Source of the DNA: Chitiniphilus shinanonensis DSM 23277
Lineage (GTDB): Bacteria; Pseudomonadota; Gammaproteobacteria; Burkholderiales; Chitinibacteraceae
Direction: 5' to 3'
NCBI RefSeq assembly: GCF_000374805.1
Contig: NZ_KB895355.1
Coordinates: forward strand, 1-64,000
Length of the DNA: 64,000 bases
Shown: piece after piece, positions 42,631-50,415 of the stretch
Layout: each line of letters starts with the position of its first letter
Numbering within the stretch: position 1 is the first letter of the stretch
Made by a program: the position numbers and the translations under genes
Notes under the pieces: generated by a model
Databases searched by the model: none
Told to the model about the DNA's origin: nothing
Seen by the model: only the letters and a program-made list of their open reading frames with translations

Positions 42631-43033
42631 TTCGCCTTGGGTGGGGGCTCGTTCAGCGGGAAACGGAATGATCTCGGCGGAGTGGCCGAGCACGGGTACG
42701 AAGCGGGAGGCCATCGCGCGCGTCAGGCGAGCGCCGGCCGGCGACCGGTCGGTGGCGGCACGCTCCATTGCGCCTGTGCCTTGCGCGCGTTCCCGGCATT
42801 CATCCCCGCATGCTCCTGTTGGTGGCCCCGATGGCGACCCTGCGCAGCGCCGCCCCGGCACGCATGTTTATCACAACGTCGTGGCCGGCTGAAAGCTTTC
42901 CGTTCCCGGCTGTCGGCGATGTGCCAGGATGAGCTGCAACCTTGGCCTTGCCGGGCGATCCCAACCGACGCAATGCCATTCAAGCCCGGCCCGATTGCGC
43001 CGATAACGGATTGTCCCGTATTGGAATACCGCC
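42631..43033. other. Divergent intergenic region, no gene supported
   Basis: About 400 bases between the lrp-type gene and the gene at 43034. It should hold both promoters. The lrp frame stays open into it, but with Arg/Ala-rich composition unlike the family. No strong hairpin or palindrome stood out. Confidence 0.45.
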
Positions 43034-43819
43034 ATGAAAACGCCATCCACCACCGGCAGCCTCCCCACTGCGCTCCAGAACTACCCGCGCGCCGGCACCA
43101 GCCAGGCCGGCCGCAGCGGGGCCGCCTCCACCACCCAGGGGCTGGACAGCCTGCTGGCCGCCGCGCAGCCGTCGGACAGCGCCATCGGCCGGCGCGTGGG
43201 CCAGTTGGGCCAGGCCACGCTGGACATGGCGCAGCAGTTCCTCGGCAGCTTCGCCGAGCAACTGTTCGGCGATCAGGCCAAGGGCATGAAAGTCGATTTC
43301 GATTCGTTCGAACTGGCGGCCCAATCCACCGCCAGCATGGCCACCTACGACAGCCGCGGCGCCCAGGGCGCCAGCCAGGCCGCCGCGTTCCGGCTGGAGG
43401 ACGCCAGCTCCTTCGTCGGCCGCGGCAAGCTCACCACCGCCGACGGCCGGGTGTTCGATTTCGAGATCGAAGTCCGCTACCAGTCGATCCAGGAGGCCGC
43501 CTACGCCAGCAGCAGCGGCGCCCAGGGCGCGCAACGGCAGCTGCCGCAGGACGACGCGGACGGCCAGACATCGCCGGCCAACGACCTGCGCAGCTACTTC
43601 CCCGGCACCGCCGGCGACCTGCTCAGTCAGCTTTCCGGCACGCCGGTGCGCCAGCCGTTCAGCATGCTGCTGCCCCGGCAGGATGGCAGCGACGATCTGC
43701 TCAAGCTCCTGGGCGACCTGTCGTTGAAGTTGAAGAACCTGCCCGGCGGCGACCGCTACGTGAACCTGGCCAACGTCGGCCAGGACCAGGCGGCCGGCGG
43801 CGTGGCCGACAAGGCGTGA
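43034..43819 (+). CDS. Unrecognised protein related to the calcium-binding-type protein at 59658
   Basis: 261 residues with no signal peptide. Gln/Ser/Ala-rich N-terminus, then a helical stretch (Gln-Ala-Thr-Leu-Asp-Met-Ala-Gln-Gln-Phe-Leu-Gly-Ser-Phe). A block follows: Val-Gly-Arg-Gly-Lys-Leu-Thr-Thr-Ala-Asp-Gly-Arg-Val-Phe-Asp-Phe-Glu-Ile-Glu-Val. The same block occurs in the 59658 gene as Ala-Asp-Gly-Leu-Val-Lys-Thr-Ser-Asp-Gly-Arg-Glu-Ile-Ser-Phe-Asn-Ala-Glu. The C-terminus (Leu-Leu-Lys-Leu-Leu-Gly-Asp-Leu-Ser-Leu-Lys-Leu-Lys-Asn-Leu) is amphipathic. It lacks the EF-hand-like part of its longer relative. Function unknown. Confidence 0.7.
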   Translation: MKTPSTTGSLPTALQNYPRAGTSQAGRSGAASTTQGLDSLLAAAQPSDSAIGRRVGQLGQATLDMAQQFLGSFAEQLFGDQAKGMKVDFDSFELAAQSTASMATYDSRGAQGASQAAAFRLEDASSFVGRGKLTTADGRVFDFEIEVRYQSIQEAAYASSSGAQGAQRQLPQDDADGQTSPANDLRSYFPGTAGDLLSQLSGTPVRQPFSMLLPRQDGSDDLLKLLGDLSLKLKNLPGGDRYVNLANVGQDQAAGGVADKA

Positions 43820-43843
43820 TCCGGGCGCCGCGCGTCGGCGGCC

Positions 43844-43870
43844 TGTCACAATCGGGCGATCCCGCACGTC
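43844..43870 (+). promoter_or_regulatory. Predicted ECF41 promoter upstream of the sigma factor gene
   Basis: TGTCACA (43844-43850), a 16-base spacer and CGTC (43867-43870) match exactly the promoter described for ECF41 sigma factors. It lies 130 bases before the sigma gene start at 44000, consistent with autoregulation. Confidence 0.8.
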
Positions 43871-43888
43871 TGGGCGGGGTCGCCCGAT
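43851..43888. other. Hairpin overlapping the sigma-factor promoter
   Basis: ATCGGGCGATCCC pairs with GGGGTCGCCCGAT with one G-T wobble. It could end transcription of the gene stopping at 43819, but no T-run follows. It covers the spacer and -10 box of the ECF41-type promoter, so it may also affect initiation. Confidence 0.5.
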
Positions 43889-43899
43889 CAACAAAGCGC

Positions 43900-43980
43900 T
43901 CCTGACCGCGTCGCGCTCGTTTGCCGTACTGGCGTGCCGCGCGGGTTGCCAGGACCGTTTGGCCGGGCTTTGCCAGCCGC
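43900..43980. repeat. Family A element, degenerate copy 3
   Basis: The right end GGGCTTTGCCAGCCGC (43965-43980) matches the family A terminus with one change. The inner CCAGGACCG matches the complement of CGGTCCTGG inside the other copies. The left end (around GCTCCTGACC) is degraded. It forms most of the 5' leader of the sigma factor transcript. Confidence 0.5.
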
Positions 43981-43999
43981 TTTTCGTCCGGAGCCATCC

Positions 44000-44902
44000 T
44001 TGCCGCACCGCCAATTCGAAACCCACCGCCCGCGCCTGTTCGCGCTCGCCTATCGCATGCTCGGCACCCGTGCCGAGGCCGAGGATGTGGTGCAGGATGT
44101 CTACCTGCGCTGGCACGATGCCGCGCCCGCCGCGCTCGATTCCGCCGAGGCGTGGCTGGTGACGGTGACCACCCGCGCCGCCATCGACCGCCTGCGCGCG
44201 GCGCAACGCGAGCGCGCGCATTACGTCGGTCCCTGGCTGGCGGAGCCGATCGCATTGGATGCACTGCCGGGTTCCCAGCCCGGCCCCGACCAGCAGTACG
44301 AGTTCGCCCAGGACGTGTCGGTGGCCTTCCTCGCGGTGCTGGAGCGGCTGGGCGTGGAGGAGCGTGCGGCCTTCCTGCTGCACGAGGTGTTCGACAACGA
44401 CTACCGCGAGATCGCCGCGATGTTGGGCAAGAGCGAGGCGGCGTGCCGGCAGATGGTGCACCGCGCCCGCGAGCGGGTGCGCGCCGGCCGGCCGCGCTTC
44501 GCGATCACCCCGGAGCACCACCGCGCGTTGCTGGCGCGTTTCGCCGAGGCGGCGCGCGGCGGTGGGCTCGACACGCTGCGCGCCCTGTTCGCCGACGACG
44601 CGGTGCTGGTGTCCGACGGCGGCGGCAAGGCGGTGGCCGCGCTGCGGCCGCTACAGGGCGCGGCGCGGATCGCACGGCTCTATCACGTGCTGGCGCGCCA
44701 GCGCAGCCAGATGCGCGAGGCGTTCCGCATCGTCGAATTCAACGGCGAACCGGGGCTGCTGCACTGGCTGAATGGTCAGTTGGTCACCGCCTATTCGGTG
44801 GTTGGCGACGGCGAGCGCATCCACGCGCTGTACGCCATCCGCAACCCGGAAAAGCTGGCGGGCCTGATCGGCATCGACGGCGCGCTGTCACAAGCGGTCT
44901 AG
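44000..44902 (+). CDS. ECF41-type sigma factor (SigJ-like)
   Basis: 300 residues from TTG 44000, which has GGAG seven bases upstream; longer frames run into the repeat. Region 2 reads Leu-Phe-Ala-Leu-Ala-Tyr-Arg-Met-Leu-Gly-x3-Glu-Ala-Glu-Asp-Val-Val-Gln-Asp. Region 4 is Tyr-Arg-Glu-Ile-Ala-Ala-Met-Leu-Gly-Lys-Ser-Glu-Ala-Ala-Cys-Arg. The roughly 130-residue C-terminal extension is SnoaL-like and holds Asn-Pro-Glu-Lys-Leu, close to the NPDKL motif of ECF41. In that family the extension controls activity in place of an anti-sigma factor. The partner gene at 44959 and both promoters support the assignment. Confidence 0.93.
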   Translation: MPHRQFETHRPRLFALAYRMLGTRAEAEDVVQDVYLRWHDAAPAALDSAEAWLVTVTTRAAIDRLRAAQRERAHYVGPWLAEPIALDALPGSQPGPDQQYEFAQDVSVAFLAVLERLGVEERAAFLLHEVFDNDYREIAAMLGKSEAACRQMVHRARERVRAGRPRFAITPEHHRALLARFAEAARGGGLDTLRALFADDAVLVSDGGGKAVAALRPLQGAARIARLYHVLARQRSQMREAFRIVEFNGEPGLLHWLNGQLVTAYSVVGDGERIHALYAIRNPEKLAGLIGIDGALSQAV

Positions 44903-44912
44903 GCGCTGCGTC
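44886..44912 (+). promoter_or_regulatory. Predicted ECF41 promoter of the CMD-family partner gene
   Basis: TGTCACA (44886-44892), 16-base spacer, CGTC (44909-44912). The -35 box is inside the last codons of the sigma gene and the start of the partner gene is 46 bases downstream. Identical in both boxes and spacing to the element at 43844. Confidence 0.82.
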
Positions 44913-44958
44913 TAAGGGGCAGGCCGGCGCGGTTGCCGGCCGCCAACCGGAGCCCGTC

Positions 44959-45420
44959 ATGTCCCTGAATCCCCCCACCGCCTACCGCAGCGCCGCGCGC
45001 GAAACCTATCAGGCGTTGCTTGCCACCACCGCCACGCTCCAGTCCGGCGTGCTGGGCGAATCGCTGATCGAACTGGTCAACCTGCGTGTCTCGCAGCTCA
45101 ACGGCTGCGCCTATTGCGTCGACATGCACGCGCGCCGCCTGCTGGCGCTGGGCCACGACTGGCAATGGGTGAACAGCGTGGTCACCTGGCACGAGGTCGA
45201 TTTCTACGACGAGGCCGAGCGTGCGGCGCTGGCCTGGGCCGAGGCGGTGACTTCGCTGGCGCAGCACGGGCGCGACGAGGACTATGCCGCGCTGGTGCCG
45301 CATTTCGACGAACGCGCCCGCGCCGAGCTGACCTTCACCATCGCGCTGATGAATGCCTGGAATCGCATGGCGATCCCGCTGCACAGCCAGGTGGCGCGGA
45401 ACCCGGCGGCGCCGGCCTGA
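44959..45420 (+). CDS. Carboxymuconolactone decarboxylase / AhpD-like protein
   Basis: 153 residues. Leu-Ile-Glu-Leu-Val-Asn-Leu-Arg-Val-Ser-Gln-Leu-Asn-Gly-Cys-Ala-Tyr-Cys-Val-Asp-Met-His is the CMD/AhpD core with its redox-active CxxC and following His. Such proteins act as alkylhydroperoxidase-like peroxidases. It is the COE partner typical of ECF41 loci and has its own predicted ECF41 promoter. The set probably responds to an oxidative or envelope cue not yet defined for the family. Confidence 0.92.
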   Translation: MSLNPPTAYRSAARETYQALLATTATLQSGVLGESLIELVNLRVSQLNGCAYCVDMHARRLLALGHDWQWVNSVVTWHEVDFYDEAERAALAWAEAVTSLAQHGRDEDYAALVPHFDERARAELTFTIALMNAWNRMAIPLHSQVARNPAAPA

Positions 45421-45513
45421 GCCGCGCCGGCAAGGTCGCCGGGAAGCGCGAACCGGCGGCGCGCGACCAGAGCAGGTGCTAGATTCCGGTTATCGTGCCA
45501 ACCCGGAACCGCC

Positions 45514-45933
45514 ATGCCCCAATTGAATGCCTACCTTGTCTTCGACGGCGAGTGCGCCGCCGCGATGCGCTTCTACGAAAGCGTGTTCGGCGGCACGCTG
45601 AGCATGACCACCCAGGCCGATGCCCTCGGCGATGGCGAGGCGTCGGCCGACGAGGATGCGCGCATCCTGCACGCGCGGCTGGTGTTCGCCGAGGGGCAGC
45701 GGCTGATGGGGTCCGATTGCCCGCCGGGCATGCCCTACGAGGGCATCAAGGGCTTTTCGCTGTCGCTGATCTACCCCGGCATCGACGAGGCGCAGCGGGT
45801 GTTCGACGCGCTGGCCGTCGGCGGGCAGGTGACCATGCCGATGCAGCGCACCTACTGGGCCGGCGCCTTCGGCATGCTGACCGATCGTTTCGGCACGCTG
45901 TGGATGGTCAACGGCGAACTGATCGATCCCTGA
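45514..45933 (+). CDS. PhnB-like VOC/glyoxalase-fold protein
   Basis: 139 residues. Leu-Asn-Ala-Tyr-Leu-Val-Phe-Asp-Gly-Glu-Cys-Ala-Ala-Ala-Met-Arg-Phe-Tyr-Glu-Ser opens the fold. Met-Gly-Ser-Asp, Gly-x-Phe-Gly-Met-Leu-Thr-Asp-Arg-Phe-Gly-Thr-Leu-Trp-Met complete the PhnB/YjdN-type vicinal-oxygen-chelate pattern. The biochemical role is unknown for most members. It stands alone between the CMD gene and a terminator; it may belong to the ECF41 regulon, but no promoter box was seen before it. Confidence 0.88.
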   Translation: MPQLNAYLVFDGECAAAMRFYESVFGGTLSMTTQADALGDGEASADEDARILHARLVFAEGQRLMGSDCPPGMPYEGIKGFSLSLIYPGIDEAQRVFDALAVGGQVTMPMQRTYWAGAFGMLTDRFGTLWMVNGELIDP

Positions 45934-45962
45934 GCGCCACGGTCGTGCTCCTGCACGATGAG

Positions 45963-45988
45963 CAAGGGCCGGCGCATGCCGGCCCTTG
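45963..45988. terminator. Bidirectional hairpin terminator
   Basis: CAAGGGCCGGC, GCAT loop, GCCGGCCCTTG: a perfect 11-bp stem between the convergent genes ending at 45933 and 46007. The T-runs are short. Confidence 0.7.
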
Positions 45989-46006
45989 TCCATTCTGGCG
46001 ACCTGT

Positions 46007-47260
46007 TCAGGGACGGCGTGCCAGGCAGGTCTGGTAGCGGCCGTTGACGCGCTCGGCGAACCACTCGGTGGTCAGCTTGCGGGTGATCTTGGGGCTCTTG
46101 AGTCGGATCTGCGGCAGCGCGGCGCGCGGCAATGGCTTGCCGGCGGCGGCGTCGGCAAGCGCGAACACGCGCTTGTAGGTCTCGCTGTTGCCGAAGCCGG
46201 ACATCTTTTCCTGTTGCAGGTCGCGCAGCATCGCCTCGCGCGACAGCTTGAGGCGCTCGCCCAGCGTGTACAGCGCGGCCTGGCTGTCGCTGGTGCCCAC
46301 CGGGCGCCCGTTCTGGTAGCGCAGCAGGTCGCCGTCGAGCGACAGCTGCTTGCCGGTGAGCCGTTCCACCGCCTGCTGGAAGGCCACGTTGCGGCTGGCG
46401 TAGCGCCCGGCGTTGTAGTCGGCGAAGCGGTAGATCATCTCGCTGTAGGGCGCGGGGTAGTGCAGCAGGTTGGCGATGCCGAAATAGGTGCCGCCGCGGC
46501 GGGTGAACACCTGCTGGCGCACGCTGCCGCGCTTGGCGTAGGGATAGGGCCAGGCGCGCACGTGGTTCTCGGCGAACTCCACGCTGACCTGCATCGGCCC
46601 GCCGGTGCGGATCGGGTTGCGCATATTGAGCGGCAGGCCCAGGTTGCTGGCCTCGCGCGCCATGTCCTCGAACAGGTCGTTCATCTGGCGCTCGGTGGAG
46701 AGCGTGTCGATGCGCTGCTTGTAGCTGGCGCCGGTGGGCGAGGGCTTGAGCAGGGCGGCCTTCACCACCGTCAGCGGCACGTGGTAGCGCGACGCGCGCT
46801 CGTCGATGGCTTTCCAGACGATGGCGGGCAGGCCGGGCACGCCGGGGTCGCCCTGCCAGCTGGATTCCTGTTCGATCACCGCGGCCGAGGCGCAGAAGTA
46901 TTCCGCGCTGTAGGGGATCTTCAGCGCGGTGAAGGCGTCGAGGATGTCGTCGGTCCAGCCCGCGCGGTCGGGCATCTTCGGCGGCAGCAGGCGTTCCAGC
47001 AGCGCGCGGCCCTCGGCTTCGCTCAGGCGGCGCGGCGCGGAGCTGGGCGGCGGGGTGGGGACGGCCACTTCCACCGGCTCGCTGGCCGTTGTGGCCTGCG
47101 GTTCGCTGGCAACCTCGGCGGCCGGCTGCGATGCGGCCATGCCGGCGGGTTCCGAGGCGGCCTGGGGCTGCGGTGCGGGGGCCGGGGCGGGCGAGGGCGG
47201 GGTGGTGGCACAACCGGCCAGGAGCGACAGCAGGGCGGCGAGCAGGGGCAGGCGGGGCAT
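46007..47260 (-). CDS. DUF1615-like lipoprotein
   Basis: 417 residues from the ATG at 47260, which gives a lipoprotein signal (Leu-Leu-Ala-Ala-Leu-Leu-Ser-Leu-Leu-Ala-Gly-Cys). A Pro/Ala/Ser/Glu linker of about 70 residues follows, typical of a spacer from the outer membrane. The globular part has Val-Ile-Glu-Gln-Glu-Ser-Ser-Trp-Gln-Gly-Asp-Pro, Tyr-Phe-Gly-Ile-Ala-Asn-Leu-Leu and Asp-Tyr-Asn-Ala-Gly-Arg-Tyr-Ala-Ser. This pattern recalls lysozyme-like transglycosylases and matches DUF1615. Activity is unproven. Confidence 0.82.
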   Translation of the reverse strand: MPRLPLLAALLSLLAGCATTPPSPAPAPAPQPQAASEPAGMAASQPAAEVASEPQATTASEPVEVAVPTPPPSSAPRRLSEAEGRALLERLLPPKMPDRAGWTDDILDAFTALKIPYSAEYFCASAAVIEQESSWQGDPGVPGLPAIVWKAIDERASRYHVPLTVVKAALLKPSPTGASYKQRIDTLSTERQMNDLFEDMAREASNLGLPLNMRNPIRTGGPMQVSVEFAENHVRAWPYPYAKRGSVRQQVFTRRGGTYFGIANLLHYPAPYSEMIYRFADYNAGRYASRNVAFQQAVERLTGKQLSLDGDLLRYQNGRPVGTSDSQAALYTLGERLKLSREAMLRDLQQEKMSGFGNSETYKRVFALADAAAGKPLPRAALPQIRLKSPKITRKLTTEWFAERVNGRYQTCLARRP

Positions 47261-47347
47261 GGCGTGACCGATGGGGCGGGGAAGCGCGCAGCTTACAGCG
47301 GCGGCGCGGGCACGGTGCAACGGTTTGTTTTCACCGACGGTCGGCCC

Positions 47348-48889
47348 TCATGCGGCCTGCTCGTCCTTGCCGCCCCGCAGCGGCGCCACGCGCGGCAGCA
47401 GGATGAAGAAGGTGGTGCCCTGGCCGACTTCGCTCTGCACCACGATCTCGCCGCCCAGGGTCTGGGTCACCAGGTTGTAGACCACGTGCAGCCCCAGGCC
47501 GCTGCCGCCCAGACCGCGCCGGGTGGTGAAGAACGGATCGAACACCTTGGGCAGATGCTGGAGCGGGATGCCGCGCCCGTCGTCGGCGAATACCAGCGTC
47601 ACCACGTCGCCCTCGCTGCTGGCGGTCAGGGTGACGGTGCCGGCTTCGTCGTCGTCGAAGGCGTGCGCCAGGGTGTTGGTCAGCAGGTTGGTGACGATCT
47701 GCGACAGCGCGCCGGGAAAGCCGTCCATTTCGATGGGCTTGGGGCAATCCAGCTTGATCTCGATCGGTCGCCGGTGCAGCGCCGGGGTCAGGCTGGTAAC
47801 GATCTCGCCGAGGTACTGGCGCAATTCGAAGGTGCGGCGCGCCTCGGACGCCTGGTCCACCGCCACGCGCTTGAAGCTCTGGATCAGCGATGCGGCGCGC
47901 TCGGCGTTGTTGAGGATCAGCGTGGCGGAATCGCTGGCGGTGCCGCAGTACGCCAGCAGGTCGGATTTCTTCACCTGCCCGGCCTCGACGCGCTCGCGGA
48001 AGGCGCCGGTCTCTTCGGCCAGCACCGAGGCGCTGGTGAGGATCACCCCCACGGGGGTGTTCACCTCGTGCGCCACGCCGGCGACCAGCCCGCCCAGCGA
48101 GGCCATCTTTTCCGACTGCACCAGGCTGGCCTGGGTGGCCTTGAGCTGGCGGTAGGCGTCCTCCACCTCGCGCTTGGCGTCGCGGATGGTCGCCTCGGCC
48201 AGCTTGCGGTCCTCCAGTTCGTCCATCAGGCGCATGGCGATGCGGACCACGCTGTTGCCCACGTCGGCCAGTTCGTCGCGCCGCTTGCCCAGATCCTGCA
48301 ATTCGAGCAGCGAGAAATCCTCGTGCTGCTGCTGCGCCATGCGGTCGAGCACCGCCCGCAGCCTGGACAGCGGGCGCAGTGCGACGAGCGACAGCCCCAG
48401 CGCCAGCACGGTGATGATGATGGCGTCGACCACGATGATCTCGACGATCTTGCGGTGGATCACGCCTTGCAGCCGCTGCTCGACCCGTTCCTTCGAGGTC
48501 TTGTAGTACACGGTGCCGATGTGACGGCCCTCGTACTCGATCTCCAGCGACGACGAGCCGGGCGGCGGCGAGGTGGTGCCGACCACGATCCGGTTGCCGT
48601 CGCGCGCGCGGGCGATGGCCAGTTGGGGCGGATCGAATACCCCGAGGTAGACCAGGTCGGGCCAGCCCATCTCGGCCTGGAGGGTGTTGATGAGCTGCCC
48701 TTCGTCGAAATTCCAGATCTGCCCCGGCAGCACGGTCTCCAGCCGCGCGCGCAGGGTACTTTCGCGCTCCTGCATCTCGTCGGTCAGCCGCCGCTCGCCG
48801 GTGTAGTAGTTGTAGGCACCGGAGATGGCCAGGGCGAGGGTGACGGTGACGATCAGCAGGAAGTTGAGACGGAAGCGGATGCTGTGCAT
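47348..48889 (-). CDS. Orphan sensor histidine kinase
   Basis: 513 residues from the ATG at 48889. Membrane segment 1 at about 8-28, a periplasmic sensor loop to about 145, segment 2 (Ile-Ile-Val-Val-Asp-Ala-Ile-Ile-Ile-Thr-Val-Leu), then HAMP and a coiled coil. The H-box reads Gly-Val-Ala-His-Glu-Val-Asn-Thr-Pro-Val-Gly. The ATPase has Asn-Leu-Leu-Thr-Asn-Thr-Leu-Ala-His, Asp-Asp-Gly-Arg-Gly-Ile-Pro and Gly-Gly-Ser-Gly-Leu-Gly-Leu. No response regulator is adjacent. The separate Hpt protein at 56178 shows phosphorelay parts are scattered, though a link is not established. Confidence 0.92.
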   Translation of the reverse strand: MHSIRFRLNFLLIVTVTLALAISGAYNYYTGERRLTDEMQERESTLRARLETVLPGQIWNFDEGQLINTLQAEMGWPDLVYLGVFDPPQLAIARARDGNRIVVGTTSPPPGSSSLEIEYEGRHIGTVYYKTSKERVEQRLQGVIHRKIVEIIVVDAIIITVLALGLSLVALRPLSRLRAVLDRMAQQQHEDFSLLELQDLGKRRDELADVGNSVVRIAMRLMDELEDRKLAEATIRDAKREVEDAYRQLKATQASLVQSEKMASLGGLVAGVAHEVNTPVGVILTSASVLAEETGAFRERVEAGQVKKSDLLAYCGTASDSATLILNNAERAASLIQSFKRVAVDQASEARRTFELRQYLGEIVTSLTPALHRRPIEIKLDCPKPIEMDGFPGALSQIVTNLLTNTLAHAFDDDEAGTVTLTASSEGDVVTLVFADDGRGIPLQHLPKVFDPFFTTRRGLGGSGLGLHVVYNLVTQTLGGEIVVQSEVGQGTTFFILLPRVAPLRGGKDEQAA

Positions 48890-49085
48890 GGGCGGGCGAC
48901 GGGCTGGACGTTGCATCCAATGTAGACCAGCGCCAGGGCGATCTGACACCACAGCTTGAGCGCGTCGGGCCGCAAGGCGGGCAGGTCTTTGGGAGGGGCC
49001 GACTACCGGCGCGCGACGATGCGATGCGCGGTTGGCGGGAACCGTTGCGTGTCGTCGGTCGGTCGGGCCGCGTCGCAGGACGGCG

Positions 49086-49748
49086 CTACTTGCGCCAAAG
49101 GTAGAAACGATCGTCGAAGGTGCGGACCCACTGCGGGCGGTAGACCACCAGCAGCGTCAGGTGGATGCCGGTGAGAAAGGCTTCCGGCCAGCCCATCAGG
49201 AAGTAGTACGGGAACTGCTCCTCGAACAGGAAGGCGGCCGGGTAGGCGCCGGCCAGCGCCAGCAGCGCGCAGCCCGCCAGCCCCACCGCCCACATCGACA
49301 GCGCGCCGGCGGCGAAGCAGTTGAGAAAGATGTAGACGAAGTAGTTGGCCGGCAGCCGCCGCTGCGCCAGCCGCAGCAGCGCCGCGGTCAGCGTGGTGGG
49401 CAGGCCGGCGATCACCAGCCACGACAGGCCCAGGCTGGCCCATTGCCCGTCGCCCTGCGCGGCGTCGGCCGCCAGTGCCACCGCCAGCCCCAACCGTGCG
49501 CGCTCCGGCCCGGCGATCAGCGTCAGCGCGGTGGCGCCCACCAAGTGGAAGGCGATGCCCGGCTGCAACTGCGCCTTGAACTGCCACAGCACCAGCACCA
49601 CCACCGTGGCGCCGAACCACGCGGTCAGTTCGGATTGCCGCAGCGTCAGCCACGGCACGCGCCGCGCGGCATGCAGCAGGCACCACAGCGTGAGCAGCCA
49701 GCCGGCCAGCAGCCAGGAATCGGGAAAGTGCTCGGCGATCAGGTTCAT
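49086..49748 (-). CDS. CbiM-like energy-coupling-factor permease homologue
   Basis: 220 residues, about six membrane segments. Ile-Ala-Phe-His-Leu-Val-Gly-Ala-Thr-Ala-Leu-Thr-Leu-Ile-Ala-Gly-Pro and Asn-Tyr-Phe-Val-Tyr-Ile-Phe-Leu-Asn-Cys-Phe resemble the CbiM-type S component that imports cobalt or nickel. No CbiN, CbiQ or ATPase lies nearby, so it may act alone or with distant partners. It is the last gene of a five-gene minus-strand run (22-base gap). Confidence 0.78.
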   Translation of the reverse strand: MNLIAEHFPDSWLLAGWLLTLWCLLHAARRVPWLTLRQSELTAWFGATVVVLVLWQFKAQLQPGIAFHLVGATALTLIAGPERARLGLAVALAADAAQGDGQWASLGLSWLVIAGLPTTLTAALLRLAQRRLPANYFVYIFLNCFAAGALSMWAVGLAGCALLALAGAYPAAFLFEEQFPYYFLMGWPEAFLTGIHLTLLVVYRPQWVRTFDDRFYLWRK

Positions 49749-49770
49749 CGGCCCCGCCCGTGGATACCGC

Positions 49771-50415
49771 TCAAGCGCGGCAGCGCCACTCCCGCTCGAC
49801 CAGTTGCCCCAGCTGGGTCAGCCGGCCGTGGAAGAAATGGCCGACGCCGGGCACCACCAGCACCGGCAGGTGTTGCGGACGCGCCCAGTCCAGCACCGCG
49901 CTCAGGCTGATGACCTCGTCCTGCTCGCCGTGGATCACCACGGTGTCGGGCGGCACGGTCGGGAAGTCGTAGCGGCTGACCGCCGGGCCGACCAGGATCA
50001 TGCCGGCGACTTCGTCGTCGCCCAGCCGTTGCCGCAGCCGGCTCTGCACCAGCGTGCCGAAGGAGAAGCCCGCCAGCACCACGCGGCCGACGCCGGGGTT
50101 TTCGGCGCGCGCCTGGGCCAGCACGGCGGCCATGTCGTCCGGCTCGTGCTCGCCGCGGCTGTGCGTGCCCTCGGAATTGCCGACGCCGCGCAGGTTGGGG
50201 CAATAGGCCACGTAGCCCAGGCGGCTCATGGTCTTGGCCAGCGTGTGCACGATCTTGTTGGTGAAGGTGCCGCCCTCGGTGGGGTTGGGGTGGGCGACCA
50301 GCACGATGCCGCGCGTGTCGTCGAGGGCGGATTCCAGCTTCAGGCATTCCAGCCGGCCGGCGGGGCCGGCGATGTCGAGCGGCTGGAAGGCGGGGGCCTT
50401 GCGGGCGGCGTTCAT
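49771..50415 (-). CDS. Alpha/beta hydrolase (dienelactone-hydrolase-like small esterase)
   Basis: 214 residues; the start overlaps the previous stop (ATGA). The nucleophile elbow is Ala-Gly-Phe-Ser-Phe-Gly-Thr. The oxyanion-type His-Pro-Asn-Pro-Thr-Glu-Gly-Gly-Thr, the Asp in His-Gly-Glu-Gln-Asp-Glu-Val and the His in Pro-Gly-Val-Gly-His-Phe-Phe-His complete a Ser-Asp-His triad. This is the common beta-proteobacterial 'alpha/beta hydrolase' type of unknown substrate. Confidence 0.88.
   Translation of the reverse strand: MNAARKAPAFQPLDIAGPAGRLECLKLESALDDTRGIVLVAHPNPTEGGTFTNKIVHTLAKTMSRLGYVAYCPNLRGVGNSEGTHSRGEHEPDDMAAVLAQARAENPGVGRVVLAGFSFGTLVQSRLRQRLGDDEVAGMILVGPAVSRYDFPTVPPDTVVIHGEQDEVISLSAVLDWARPQHLPVLVVPGVGHFFHGRLTQLGQLVEREWRCRA

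Noticed and set aside
45986-48925. 979-codon plus-strand frame over the DUF1615 and histidine kinase genes
   Set aside because: Both minus-strand proteins are well supported; the frame has no start signal or domain.
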